Shown piece after piece: positions 52,884 through 61,692 of a stretch of 64,000 nt of DNA (the first letter of the stretch is position 1; the number at the start of each line of letters is the position of its first letter). Both the position numbers and the translations under genes were made by a program. This DNA is from Candidatus Obscuribacterales bacterium (GTDB lineage: Bacteria > Cyanobacteriota > Vampirovibrionia > Obscuribacterales > Obscuribacteraceae). The stretch covers positions 434,001-498,000 of the forward strand of contig JACKCM010000002.1 of assembly GCA_020634035.1 (NCBI GenBank). The letters are read 5' to 3'. The notes below the pieces were generated by a model. That model was not told where the DNA came from, made no database searches, and saw only the letters and a program-made list of their open reading frames with translations.

Positions 52884-55289
52884 CTAGACCGCAGCTCCAG
52901 CCTGCACCACTCCTTTTTCTACCTCATAACCGGACAGCTGTCCGCTTGTTTCGAGGATCTGTTTTCTGACAACATCCGGGCTCGTAGCACCAAGCTCGAT
53001 ATCACGATAAATGCCCAGCAGTTGCATGGCCGTCATCAAACAAAGATTCTTTTTCTCAGCAAACTTTCTCAGCGAATCTGAAAAATCCGGTTGAGTTCTC
53101 TGAGACGGCGATTGTGTCGCCCAGGTGCAAGCGATCAGCACGCCCTTGGGTTCTATTTCATGCTCATCCCAGAATGAAATTGCCGATTCTGCCAGTTGGG
53201 CGACTTCAGTCCTGCCGCACTGGTCATCCGAGCGCACCACTCTGGCAAGACCTTCCGGGTGCTCCACGTTCGACAGGAGAATTTCGTTGCCGACTCGATC
53301 TGATTTGCGCACTGTCCAACCAAGTCTGGATAGAACAGTGTTGCACGCGTCGATCAATATTCCCGGCTCACCTGCCAGAAGCGCTTGTTTAAGCTGATCT
53401 ACTGAAGCGATTCTCGACTCTACCGTATTAAGTTTTGCCTGAACGCTCTGCAGTTGTTCGCTCAGAGCTGTCTGCTCCTGACGCAGATCGTCGAGGTAAG
53501 AGAAACTGAAAGACTTGCACCAATCCGGAACAGGAAGGTCGACATGGTTCGTCTGTCTGGGAGCCTGGGGCGGAGGCGCTTGAGATGCAGGTTCCGCCTG
53601 TTTGAAGAGGGTGTTCAATAGAGGCTTGGCTTCTTGCGCCTGGTTGTTTCCAGGGTTGTGCTGGACTGGTTGTGGCGCCGGAGCCGGAGCCGGAGCCGGA
53701 GCAGCAGCGGCAGGAGGAGCCTGGGGCGGAACGGCGTGACCTGGAGGTGTGGGCTGAGGTGCAGCTGCAGGAGCTGGAGTCGGCGCAGCGGGAGCCGCTG
53801 CCGGGTGACTCAACTGAAGCTCTTTGAGCGCTTCCATTGCTTTTAGTTTTCTTGCTTGCTCGTCTTGAAGATTTTCGTTATTTGTCACGGTCACTTCTCC
53901 GTTCGTTTGGGTTGCGATTTCTTGCTCTTTCTCTGCGTGCACTGGTTGCTGCTGTTGCTGACTCTCTATGTCGGGGACTTGATGCTCTTCTACGGGAGGA
54001 GGGGCGATATTTTGCTGGGGAGGATCAAGCTGTAAGGATTCTTGAATCAGATCCGAAGCTATCTTTCCGGCTATGGATGTGTCGACCGCATCAGTGGCAT
54101 TGATCAAATCTGAATGGCTTGCTTCAGGAACCAGTACAGGAGCGGGATCGGCCTGTGGAATCGGTGCAGGTTCAGGAGCGGGGGGCGGAAGAGGATTGGT
54201 TACTTCAGTCAGAGTATCTTCGCTCGACTTTTGAACCAGTTGTCTTGCTGTTTTGGCGAAGATAGAAAGATCTATCTCCTGGGTGGCCGGTTTCTCAGCC
54301 TCTACCGGCGGTGCTGCCGGCGATGCCGCCGGCGGAGATTCCACGGAAGCGACTGGCTGTTCTGCTACTGGTTCCGGTGCGCCATAAATTTGTGGTTCGG
54401 CTTCAGGCTCCGGTGAAATAGAATCCTCGGGTTGCGTTTGAAAAATAGCCTGATCCGGTTCTCCTTGATCTCTGTCGAAGAATTGTGGTCCCTGGGAGGG
54501 GACTGCAACCGGCGCCTGGTCCTCGGCTGCTGCCAGGGCTTCAGCCTCTCTCTGCTCCGCTTCCAGCTCTTCTGGCGAGAGCTCTTTGGCGGAATACCAG
54601 CGATTCAAACAATCTATTAAAGTGCGATCAAAATCAGGGGAAAAGGGCGCCGGTAAGAATGCTACTCGGCCATTGCTCTGCATGATGTAAAGCTGACCGG
54701 CAATGCATTTGTTCGGACCGGCAGTGGCAAGCAGATGATAACCATCGGTGAGAAAATCATCCCGGATTATGGTGCTCCATTCCAGACCTGGTTGCCTGAG
54801 ATAGGGCGCCAGATCCGATTGTTCGCCTTTCTCTGTGACTTCTACCAGTCTGCCCTGGGCCACGGCACTCATGTGACGCACGTTTTGTTCCAGAGGCTGG
54901 TCCGGTGCCAGGGTCTCGAGCCAGTAATAGTTGTCCACCGAGACTCCGGGACTTTTCAGAACGAAGGGGCGACACAGGAAATAAACCAGGAAGCCGCCCT
55001 GGGTTAGAAAATCCGAAAGCTCAAGGATTCTGCTCTCGGCTTCTGCTGCTATATTTCTTAAAATCAGGTCGTCATCTAATTTATAGGTCGTATGACCTTC
55101 CGCCAGCGAAGTGTCGATGCGACGTACCAACTCTGGGTCTTTATCAAAAAGATGGGCGATGCTGGTGGGATTGACGATTATTGCGCTGTAGTTATTGAGG
55201 GGTTTTGCATTGCCGAGATTGAAATTCGCCTCAACGCCATAACCGGGGCAGTTGACACGCAGTATTCGCTCTTTCGGAATTGTTCGCAT
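52884..55289 (-). CDS. long Pro/Gln/Ala-rich protein with nuclease-like C-terminal fold
   Basis: From the ATG at 55289 (AAAGGAT 8 nt upstream; an in-frame TTG at 55331 is less likely) the protein has 801 residues. The N-terminal 250 residues are a folded alpha/beta domain that is not recognised (VNCPGYGVEANFN, SAIIVNPTS). Then follows about 330 residues of low-complexity Pro/Ala/Gln/Glu sequence. A coiled segment (about 620-650) leads into a C-terminal domain (about 660-790). That domain resembles restriction-endonuclease-fold modules of signalling proteins: LSRLGWTVRKSD, RVVRSDD at the position of the ExK core, KGVLIACTW, SQRTQPDFSDSLRKFAEKKNLCLMTAMQLLG. The catalytic ExK appears lost, so it may bind rather than cut nucleic acid (inference). 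Confidence 0.75.
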   Translation of the reverse strand: MRTIPKERILRVNCPGYGVEANFNLGNAKPLNNYSAIIVNPTSIAHLFDKDPELVRRIDTSLAEGHTTYKLDDDLILRNIAAEAESRILELSDFLTQGGFLVYFLCRPFVLKSPGVSVDNYYWLETLAPDQPLEQNVRHMSAVAQGRLVEVTEKGEQSDLAPYLRQPGLEWSTIIRDDFLTDGYHLLATAGPNKCIAGQLYIMQSNGRVAFLPAPFSPDFDRTLIDCLNRWYSAKELSPEELEAEQREAEALAAAEDQAPVAVPSQGPQFFDRDQGEPDQAIFQTQPEDSISPEPEAEPQIYGAPEPVAEQPVASVESPPAASPAAPPVEAEKPATQEIDLSIFAKTARQLVQKSSEDTLTEVTNPLPPPAPEPAPIPQADPAPVLVPEASHSDLINATDAVDTSIAGKIASDLIQESLQLDPPQQNIAPPPVEEHQVPDIESQQQQQPVHAEKEQEIATQTNGEVTVTNNENLQDEQARKLKAMEALKELQLSHPAAAPAAPTPAPAAAPQPTPPGHAVPPQAPPAAAAPAPAPAPAPQPVQHNPGNNQAQEAKPLLNTLFKQAEPASQAPPPQAPRQTNHVDLPVPDWCKSFSFSYLDDLRQEQTALSEQLQSVQAKLNTVESRIASVDQLKQALLAGEPGILIDACNTVLSRLGWTVRKSDRVGNEILLSNVEHPEGLARVVRSDDQCGRTEVAQLAESAISFWDEHEIEPKGVLIACTWATQSPSQRTQPDFSDSLRKFAEKKNLCLMTAMQLLGIYRDIELGATSPDVVRKQILETSGQLSGYEVEKGVVQAGAAV

Positions 55290-55418
55290 ACAAATATCCT
55301 TTGTTGCATCATATTGACCTGTCCGATTCAAAATCTATCGAAAACAGAGGTTCGCTTTCGGAGCATTCTCAACCTTTATACCCAATGACTTATTAAAGGG
55401 TACGCATTTATAAGAACT

Positions 55419-55529
55419 ATGCTGATGTCAAGCGACCCGAACGAATTCAAATTGCAAAATCAGGCTGTGTATGCGCCCAGCGTCTTATATAGAGAGCTTG
55501 TCGACAGAGGCCAAGGCGCTTGCGGCTAG
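55419..55529 (+). CDS. possible small protein
   Basis: A 36-codon frame starts at ATG 55419 (another in-frame ATG at 55425) and ends at TAG 55529. It lies in the gap between the two leftward genes, on the opposite strand. The translation looks protein-like (DPNEFKLQNQAVYAPSVLY region) and has no low complexity, but the ribosome site is poor (AAGAA) and no homologue is known to me. It could be chance. Confidence 0.2.
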   Translation: MLMSSDPNEFKLQNQAVYAPSVLYRELVDRGQGACG

Positions 55530-55533
55530 TGCT

Positions 55534-56196
55534 TCATCTGATAAATCGGACAAGATCCAGTTCGACCATACTCGAAAGTCTGGCGTCTGCTCCTTCGTGC
55601 TTCTGATGCAGAGTGGCGGTGCATGGAATTGCTATGCAATGCATACCGGCGCCCTTAGCTGCTTGTACCCCGTGATCCGTATCTTCGATGACCAGGCAAT
55701 TCTGCGGGGCGACTGTCAATTTCTCTGCTGCTAAAAGGAAGATGTCCGGCTCTGGTTTGCCGCGCTTCACGTGATCGCCAGAGGTAAGGCTATTGAAATA
55801 CAATCGTATATCTAAAGTATCGACAATAAGGTCTATTGTGGTCATCTTCGACGAGGAGGCGATGGCAGTCTTGAGACCCAGTTGATTTGCCGCTTTTAAG
55901 GCCTCGAGCACACCGGGAAGAGCACAGGCTTTCGTTTTGATCAGCTCATAGAAAATGAGGTCTTTTTCCTGGACGAATTCTTCTGGACTGTGAGGAAGCG
56001 AAAAGGTCTCTATCACAGTCGGAGCAATTTCTATATCTCTTCGACCGAGAAAACGGCTGTTGAATTCTTCGTCATAGTCTCCTCCGAAGCTGCCGATCAG
56101 GCTTTTGTATGCTTCGAAGTGCAGAGGCTCGGAATCGACAAGGACACCGTCCATGTCGAAAATAACTGCTTCTAAAGCTTCTATCGCTGGGCTCAT
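55534..56196 (-). CDS. HAD-family phosphatase, beta-phosphoglucomutase-like
   Basis: The 220-residue enzyme belongs to the haloacid dehalogenase superfamily, subclass I cap. Motif I is FDMDGVLVDSEP (nucleophile and acid/base Asp), motif II TAIASSS, motif III KRGKPEPDIF (Lys) and motif IV VIEDTDHGVQAAKGAGM (acidic pair). The DGVLVDSEPLHFEAY pattern is that of phosphoglucomutase/sugar-phosphatase members. It probably acts on a small sugar phosphate; the exact substrate is open. It is encoded downstream of the small exported protein, with a terminator between them, so it seems to have its own promoter. Confidence 0.9.
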   Translation of the reverse strand: MSPAIEALEAVIFDMDGVLVDSEPLHFEAYKSLIGSFGGDYDEEFNSRFLGRRDIEIAPTVIETFSLPHSPEEFVQEKDLIFYELIKTKACALPGVLEALKAANQLGLKTAIASSSKMTTIDLIVDTLDIRLYFNSLTSGDHVKRGKPEPDIFLLAAEKLTVAPQNCLVIEDTDHGVQAAKGAGMHCIAIPCTATLHQKHEGADARLSSMVELDLVRFIR

Positions 56197-56224
56197 AAGA
56201 AATCTGATTACCTGGAGAAAAGAA

Positions 56225-56260
56225 AACCCGGCTCATGACCGTGGGTCAGGAACCGGGCTT
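56225..56260 (-). terminator. intrinsic terminator after the small exported protein
   Basis: On the minus strand, AGCCCGGTTCCTGACC pairs with GGTCATGAGCCGGGT over a 3-nt loop with one mismatch/bulge, and TTTTCTTTT follows. It begins 18 nt after the stop of the gene at 56278. Confidence 0.85.
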
Positions 56261-56277
56261 TGCAAGATCACTTTCGC

Positions 56278-56682
56278 TTATTCGCCTTCCAGATCGGAGT
56301 CGAGGCTGAAAGAACCAAGAGAGAACGGGCTTTCATAGCCGGTAACGATACCGTTCTTGCCGCCGTAGTAGACGCCTTCACCGGTGCCTACCAAGAGACC
56401 GAAAGGAACGCCCATCAGCATTGCAAAAGCGCTGGGAACGATGTTCTCGTGACCGCCAATCTGATCGGCGAAATTCTGGGTGAATTCTACCGAGCGAGAA
56501 GACGCTCTTCTGGTGATGGCTATAGGAATGCCGACTACGGTGCCGGTGCCGATAGCAAGAGCCTTCACAGGAAACATGGCATATCCTTTAGCCATCTCCT
56601 GGGCATCTGCGGCCAGGCATGGTGCAGCGGATGCGGCGATAATACCTGTAGCCACCATTAGTGAAGTGAGTGATTTGAACAC
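56278..56682 (-). CDS. small exported protein of unknown function
   Basis: The 134-residue protein has a clear signal peptide (MFKSLTSLMVATGIIAASAAPCLAA, cut near residue 25). The mature part has two Gly/Ala-rich hydrophobic segments (AIGTGTVVGIPIAIT, about 43-57; FAMLMGVPFGLLVGTGEGVYYG, about 85-108) and an acidic end. The Gly-rich hairpin-like hydrophobic segments could sit in a membrane. It has its own terminator. The family is not recognised. Confidence 0.7.
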   Translation of the reverse strand: MFKSLTSLMVATGIIAASAAPCLAADAQEMAKGYAMFPVKALAIGTGTVVGIPIAITRRASSRSVEFTQNFADQIGGHENIVPSAFAMLMGVPFGLLVGTGEGVYYGGKNGIVTGYESPFSLGSFSLDSDLEGE

Positions 56683-56867
56683 AGAAGTTTCCTCCCCTAG
56701 AAACTAAATTCAGGACCCAGTTAACTGCTTTTCTTTGATTTGGTTGTCAACGAGTGTCCATAGTAAGCGTAAGCCATCGTCATAATAGCACCAAATTGTG
56801 GATTTAAACTTTCTGTTTTAGGTAAGATTGGCCTGTTATATGCCTGGTATATGTAAGTTCACCATTA

Positions 56868-58076
56868 ATGAAAAGTAGCCACTATCACCGCAAAGGATTC
56901 GGTCTCAAGGACGAAGTAGAGCCGGAGCTTATTCGGGCCTATGAATCAGATCTAATCACTGAGATAAAAGAGAACGGCAATTGTCTCGAACGTAACGGCA
57001 TCTTCATTAAGCTGGCCGATTCTTTCGGCTTTTGCTGGGGGGTGGACCGGGCAGTCTCTATGGCTTATGAAACCAGGCGACATTTCCCTGAAAAGAAAAT
57101 CTGGATCACCAACGAAATTATCCACAACCCCCTGGTCAACAGCCATCTAAAAGAGATGGACGTTCAGTTTGTCGAGGTGGATGAAAACGGAAACAAGAAC
57201 CTCGAAGGTATCACCGACGGCGATGTGGTTATCGTGCCGGCTTTCGGTGCCAGTGTGGAAGAGATGGAATTGCTCCAGGAGAAGGGGTGTGAAATCGTTG
57301 ATACGACCTGTCCCTGGGTCTCGCGGGTCTGGAACAGGGTGGTCAAGTACGCCCGCAGTGATTTCACCGCCATCATCCACGGCAAATACAATCACGAAGA
57401 GACCATTGCCACCGCTTCGCGAGCCCAGACCTATTTGATAGTCGAGAATCTGGCCGAGTCCCGCTGGGTTTGCGACTATATATTGAAGGGAGGAGACAGA
57501 GAAGAGTTCTTGAGGCGTTTCGAGAAAGCCACATCTAGCGGATTCGATCCGGATATCCACCTGGTTAGAGTCGGTATCGCCAACCAGACCACCATGCTCA
57601 AGGGCGAGACCGAACTGATTGGTAAGCTTTTCGAAAAGACCATGCTTTCGAAGTACGGACCGAAAGTGATAGACGAACATTTCTTCAGCCCTGGTGATAC
57701 TATCTGTGATGCCACACAAGAACGCCAGGACGCCATGCTTTTGCTTGTGGAAGACCCCCTGGATCTGATGATTGTGATCGGCGGATTCAACTCTTCCAAT
57801 ACCGGACATCTCAAGGAGATTGCCGAGGCTAAAGGCATTCCTGCTTATCATATCGATGGTGCACGTTGCATTGTCTCTGGTGAAGAGATCCTTCATCTAG
57901 AGAACAGCGATGCCGATAAGCATAAACAGATACCTGTGGTGAAGCGAGGATGGTTACCCCAGGGAACTGACAGGAAGATTCGAATAGGAATCACTGCCGG
58001 AGCTTCCACCCCAAATCAAGTGGTTGCCGATGTTATCGAGCACATACTGGCGTTGAAGGCAGAAGCTCAAGCCTGA
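56868..58076 (+). CDS. ispH: 4-hydroxy-3-methylbut-2-enyl diphosphate reductase, plant/cyanobacterial type
   Basis: IspH makes isopentenyl and dimethylallyl diphosphate in the last step of the MEP isoprenoid pathway. The 402-residue protein has the three conserved cysteines of the iron-sulfur site: C56 in FGFCWGVDRA, C148 in DTTCPWV and C280 in DTICDATQERQDAM. Typical bacterial IspH has about 310 residues. The long N-terminal region (RKGFGLKDEVEPELIRAYES), the MAYETRRHFPEKKIWITNEIIHNPLVN block and the overall length match cyanobacterial and plastid proteins as I remember them. This is the strongest taxonomic clue in the window. It is convergent with the flavoprotein at 58079, only 2 nt away. 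Confidence 0.96.
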   Translation: MKSSHYHRKGFGLKDEVEPELIRAYESDLITEIKENGNCLERNGIFIKLADSFGFCWGVDRAVSMAYETRRHFPEKKIWITNEIIHNPLVNSHLKEMDVQFVEVDENGNKNLEGITDGDVVIVPAFGASVEEMELLQEKGCEIVDTTCPWVSRVWNRVVKYARSDFTAIIHGKYNHEETIATASRAQTYLIVENLAESRWVCDYILKGGDREEFLRRFEKATSSGFDPDIHLVRVGIANQTTMLKGETELIGKLFEKTMLSKYGPKVIDEHFFSPGDTICDATQERQDAMLLLVEDPLDLMIVIGGFNSSNTGHLKEIAEAKGIPAYHIDGARCIVSGEEILHLENSDADKHKQIPVVKRGWLPQGTDRKIRIGITAGASTPNQVVADVIEHILALKAEAQA

Positions 58077-58078
58077 CT

Positions 58079-59014
58079 CTATTTCAGATATTCACGGATG
58101 AATTTCACCGCCAGGGAGCCATGACCCAGGGCGACTGAAATGCGGTCATAACCAGGGCTGACGATGTCGCCACCGGCAAAAACCCCTGGTTTTGATGTGC
58201 GCCGCTTCTCGTCTGTCTTTATGTGTCCCGAGGCTGTCAATTCGAGCTGATTGTAAAAGAGTTCAGAATTGGGGACATAGCCGAGTTTAGCGTAGATGAC
58301 ATCAGCCCTGCGGCTTTCTATTCTGCCTGAGTCGTTGTCTTTCAAGAGCACCGCTTCAAGTTGTCTGTCTCCTTTTAGAGAGGCGATTTCGCGATTGGCC
58401 AGGACCTCTATGCGAGGATCGGCTTCCACCATATTGCGGATATCGTCCCGGACTTTGAAGTTAGAAGAGCGGTGTATTATCGTGACTGATTTGGCCACCG
58501 CTGCTTTTGCAAGGGCGGCAAAGAATGCCGAATCTCCGCCACCGACAATGATCACCTCTCGACCTTCGAAGTGATGATTGTCTACGTAATGGCGATGGTG
58601 AATGAAGTCTTTGAAACGCTCCTGGTTTTCGAAGGACGGTTCTCGATAGCGGGCTCCGGCTGCTATGTACAGCGCCCGACCACGGTAGACGGCATCTTTG
58701 CTTTTCAGAGTCAGATTATCGAGATCGGCTTCAACTATCTCCACTTCTGCTCTCAGCAGGCATCCGAAAGATTGGGCATGTTCCAACATGGCAAAGGAGA
58801 GATCTCTGCCCGAAGCATAGAAGCTGCCGGCGGGCATATTTGGTATCGGTCCTGGAATCTCCTCGAGCTGACCTCCGAAGTTTTGTGATCTCTCGATAAG
58901 CAGATGATCAAGACCGGAGTCGGCACATTCCAGAGCACAACTTATACCGGATGGACCACCGCCGAGGATAAGGACATCCGTCTGAATTTGCTTTTCACTC
59001 TCCGCAAGGCTCAT
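58079..59014 (-). CDS. thioredoxin-reductase-like flavoprotein without CxxC
   Basis: The 311-residue protein has FAD motif LILGGGPSGISCALE (residues about 15-29), NAD(P) motif IIVGGGDSAFFAALA and the C-terminal GVFAGGDIVSPGYDRISVALGHG of the TrxR family. In thioredoxin reductase a CxxC sits between the two halves; here that stretch reads HHRHYVDNHHFEG, with no cysteine pair. It is therefore not a thioredoxin reductase of the usual kind. Ferredoxin-NADP reductase of the TrxR-like group or a YpdA-like bacillithiol-type reductase are options. It is divergent from hemE (100 nt). Confidence 0.88.
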   Translation of the reverse strand: MSLAESEKQIQTDVLILGGGPSGISCALECADSGLDHLLIERSQNFGGQLEEIPGPIPNMPAGSFYASGRDLSFAMLEHAQSFGCLLRAEVEIVEADLDNLTLKSKDAVYRGRALYIAAGARYREPSFENQERFKDFIHHRHYVDNHHFEGREVIIVGGGDSAFFAALAKAAVAKSVTIIHRSSNFKVRDDIRNMVEADPRIEVLANREIASLKGDRQLEAVLLKDNDSGRIESRRADVIYAKLGYVPNSELFYNQLELTASGHIKTDEKRRTSKPGVFAGGDIVSPGYDRISVALGHGSLAVKFIREYLK

Positions 59015-59114
59015 ATTTATCTTTCATCTGGTTTTAATCCGGGGCAAAGAATCATTATTTCATGTTAGTATTCAATTCTATTTTTGAGCGATTCAGATAT
59101 AAGCGGTTTCAAAG

Positions 59115-60167
59115 GTGACTTCCACATCCCGGCAGGAAAATATTTTTTTGAGGGCTCTTCGACCCGAGTCCACTGCCGAGCAAAAGAGTGGTCCTCCGCC
59201 TATCTGGTTGATGCGGCAGGCCGGTCGCTACCAGAAAGAGTATCGCGAGATTCGAGAAAAGGTCAGCTTCCTGGAGCTCTGTCATAGGCCGGAGCTGGCA
59301 GCTGAGGTAACGGTGTTTGCGGTCAGGCAGCTTGAGGTCGATGCCGCTATCATCTTCGCCGACATCTTGCTGATTCTTGATGAACTTGGTCTTGAGCTGC
59401 GTTTCGAAGAGAATCACGGACCTGTATTTGATAAGCCTGTTCGAAGCCTGGCTGATGTAGATGCTCTTCCGCAGGTACCTATGGCCGAGAGGCTCGCCTA
59501 TGTGGGCAAGGCTATCGAAATCGCTGTTAAAGAGCTGGGTTCGACGCCGGTTATCGGTTTTGCCGGTGCTCCATTTACGGTGGCATCCTATGCCATCGAG
59601 GGAGGTTCGTCGCGAAACTTCACTAAGACGAAGCGCTTTATGTATGAAGAGCCGGTGGCTTTTGAAGGCTTAATGACCAGACTGACCGATGCCACCATCG
59701 ATTATCTTAAAATGCAAATTGCTTGCGGGGCTTCTTGTGTTCAGTTGTTCGACAGCTGGGTCGGTTGTCTCAGTCCTTTTGATTTTGATACTTTTATAGC
59801 GCCCCATATGAAAAGGCTCTTCGCCTCCGTTGCACCTCTTTCTCCCAGCATTTATTTTGGTACCACCACTGCCGGTCTTCTAGAGCGAATGACCGCTACA
59901 GGACCGGACATCATCGGTGTGGACTGGCGGATGGATCTGGATACGGCATGGTCTTTGATCGGTCATGATCGTGGCATCCAGGGTAATCTCGATCCGGTGG
60001 TGCTCTTGTCTGATCGTGCCACCATAAAGACTCATGCCGCCAGGGTGCTCGAGCAGGCTGGCGGGCGACCTCGGCATATCTTCAACCTGGGTCACGGTAT
60101 CCTTCCTCAGACTCCGGTGGATAACGCTCGCTATCTTGTCGAGATTGTTCGAGAACTGGGCGCCTGA
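59115..60167 (+). CDS. hemE: uroporphyrinogen decarboxylase
   Basis: HemE converts uroporphyrinogen III to coproporphyrinogen III. The 350-residue protein has the family signatures PPIWLMRQAGRYQKEYR, IIFADILLILDELG (catalytic Asp region), GFAGAPFTVASYAIEGG, and near the end GNLDPVVLL and FNLGHGILPQTP. GTG at 59115 is used as start; the typical family start lies close, and the ribosome site (AAAG) is weak. It shares one nucleotide with the next gene (TGATG). Haem is needed by the aerobic respiratory chain suggested by the ETF genes. Confidence 0.96.
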   Translation: MTSTSRQENIFLRALRPESTAEQKSGPPPIWLMRQAGRYQKEYREIREKVSFLELCHRPELAAEVTVFAVRQLEVDAAIIFADILLILDELGLELRFEENHGPVFDKPVRSLADVDALPQVPMAERLAYVGKAIEIAVKELGSTPVIGFAGAPFTVASYAIEGGSSRNFTKTKRFMYEEPVAFEGLMTRLTDATIDYLKMQIACGASCVQLFDSWVGCLSPFDFDTFIAPHMKRLFASVAPLSPSIYFGTTTAGLLERMTATGPDIIGVDWRMDLDTAWSLIGHDRGIQGNLDPVVLLSDRATIKTHAARVLEQAGGRPRHIFNLGHGILPQTPVDNARYLVEIVRELGA

Positions 60168-61591
60168 TGACAATGGACTATCGGGTAGCCGTGGTCGGTG
60201 GAGGAATAAGCGGTCTTTCGGCAGCTTATTATCTAAGCCGATATTTTGCGGACAGCAAATTCAGTCTTGAACTGTTCGAGGCAAGACCCAGATTAGGCGG
60301 TGTAATAGAGACCGTCACCAGGGACGGTTGCTTGATGGAAGGTGGACCGGATTCCATCTTCACGGCTAAAGATGATGCTCTTGCTTTGATTAGAGATCTT
60401 GGTCTTCAATCTAAAATTGTCGAGACCGACAGTGAACGCCGCCGCTCTTTGATAGCCACCGAAGGCGAATTGCATCCGCTTCCTCCTGGTTTCGTCATGC
60501 TGGCTCCATCTGAGATTCTGCCCTTCGCCTCGACCGAGCTTCTCTCTACGAAAGGAAAGTTGCGCACGCTCATGGATCTTTTCATCGGCCCCAGGTTCTA
60601 TGGCGATGAAGAGAGTGTGAGCAGTTTCATAGAACGTCGTTTTGGTAGAGAAATTTTGCTAAAAATAGTCCAGCCCATGGTGGGCGGCATCTATGTGGGT
60701 GACGTAGAGAAACTCAGCGCGGAGTGCACCATTCCCCAGTTCGTCGAATTGGAGCGAACCAGTGGTAGTGTCATCGCAGGATTAATAGGCCGGCGCTCCA
60801 AAAATCTTTCGGGCAATGGGGTGAGCGGTGCTCGTTATGGGATGTTCGTTTCGCTTGAAGGCGGAATCGGCGCCCTGGTAGATGCTCTGGTGGAAGCGAC
60901 CAGGTCTGAGCAAATTCAACTTCATACCAGCGCTTTAGTCAAATCTATCAATCGTACCGAATCAGGCTGGGCGCTTACCGTTGAGGGGCAGGCAGCAAAG
61001 CAGTTCGACAGCATATTGCTCTGTCTGCCTTCTCATGACCTGGTCGATCTAGTGGGTGATCTCGATGCCGACCTGAGCGAAGCCCTTAGCGAAATTCCCT
61101 GTGCTTCTTCAATAGTAGTCAATCTTCTCTATGATCGTAATCAGTCAGACTACGATTTTGATGCCTTCGGCTTTGTGGTGCCGGCTACCGAGGATACTTC
61201 AATCATCGCCGGTAGTTTCAGCTCGGTTAAATACAAGGGACGCTGTCCGGAAGATAAGCTCATGCTCAGAGCCTTTCTTGGCGGAGTCCTCGATGAAGAG
61301 ATAATGAATTGTTCGGACGACGAGATTTTTGATAGAGCCCATCGAGATCTAGCCCGATTTTTAAATATCAAGGGCAAGCCTGTTTCAACCTGGCTTAGAA
61401 GATGGACCCATTCCATGCCACAGTATCAGCTTGGCCATAAAAGACGAGTTCGCCAGATCTCTGCTTCTATGCAGAGGCTGCCCGGACTTTACTTAGCCGG
61501 AAACTCCTTTAGCGGGGTGGGAATTCCTGACTGCATCGCCAGTGCCAGGACCTCTGCCGAGAAGCTGGTCGCATTTATGAAAGCCCGGTGA
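60167..61591 (+). CDS. hemY: protoporphyrinogen oxidase (HemY type)
   Basis: The 474-residue flavoenzyme oxidises protoporphyrinogen IX (or coproporphyrinogen in the Gram-positive variant) with oxygen. It starts with the FAD fold VAVVGGGISGLSAAYYL (residues 7-23), followed by EARPRLGGVIETV, GGPDSIFTAKDD, QPMVGGIYVGDVEKLSAECTIPQF and the C-terminal LYLAGNSFSGVGIPDCIASARTSA, all typical of HemY. The start ATG overlaps the hemE stop by 1 nt. Being oxygen-dependent, it indicates at least microaerobic life. Other haem genes are not in the window. Confidence 0.94.
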   Translation: MTMDYRVAVVGGGISGLSAAYYLSRYFADSKFSLELFEARPRLGGVIETVTRDGCLMEGGPDSIFTAKDDALALIRDLGLQSKIVETDSERRRSLIATEGELHPLPPGFVMLAPSEILPFASTELLSTKGKLRTLMDLFIGPRFYGDEESVSSFIERRFGREILLKIVQPMVGGIYVGDVEKLSAECTIPQFVELERTSGSVIAGLIGRRSKNLSGNGVSGARYGMFVSLEGGIGALVDALVEATRSEQIQLHTSALVKSINRTESGWALTVEGQAAKQFDSILLCLPSHDLVDLVGDLDADLSEALSEIPCASSIVVNLLYDRNQSDYDFDAFGFVVPATEDTSIIAGSFSSVKYKGRCPEDKLMLRAFLGGVLDEEIMNCSDDEIFDRAHRDLARFLNIKGKPVSTWLRRWTHSMPQYQLGHKRRVRQISASMQRLPGLYLAGNSFSGVGIPDCIASARTSAEKLVAFMKAR

Positions 61592-61692
61592 AAGCTAGGA
61601 GATTAGAATAGTTTAGATGGCAAGACTCTCATTAAATCCGGCTTCGATCTTCTATAGACTAAGAAGAAAGTTTTATTGCGGTATCTATTTTG

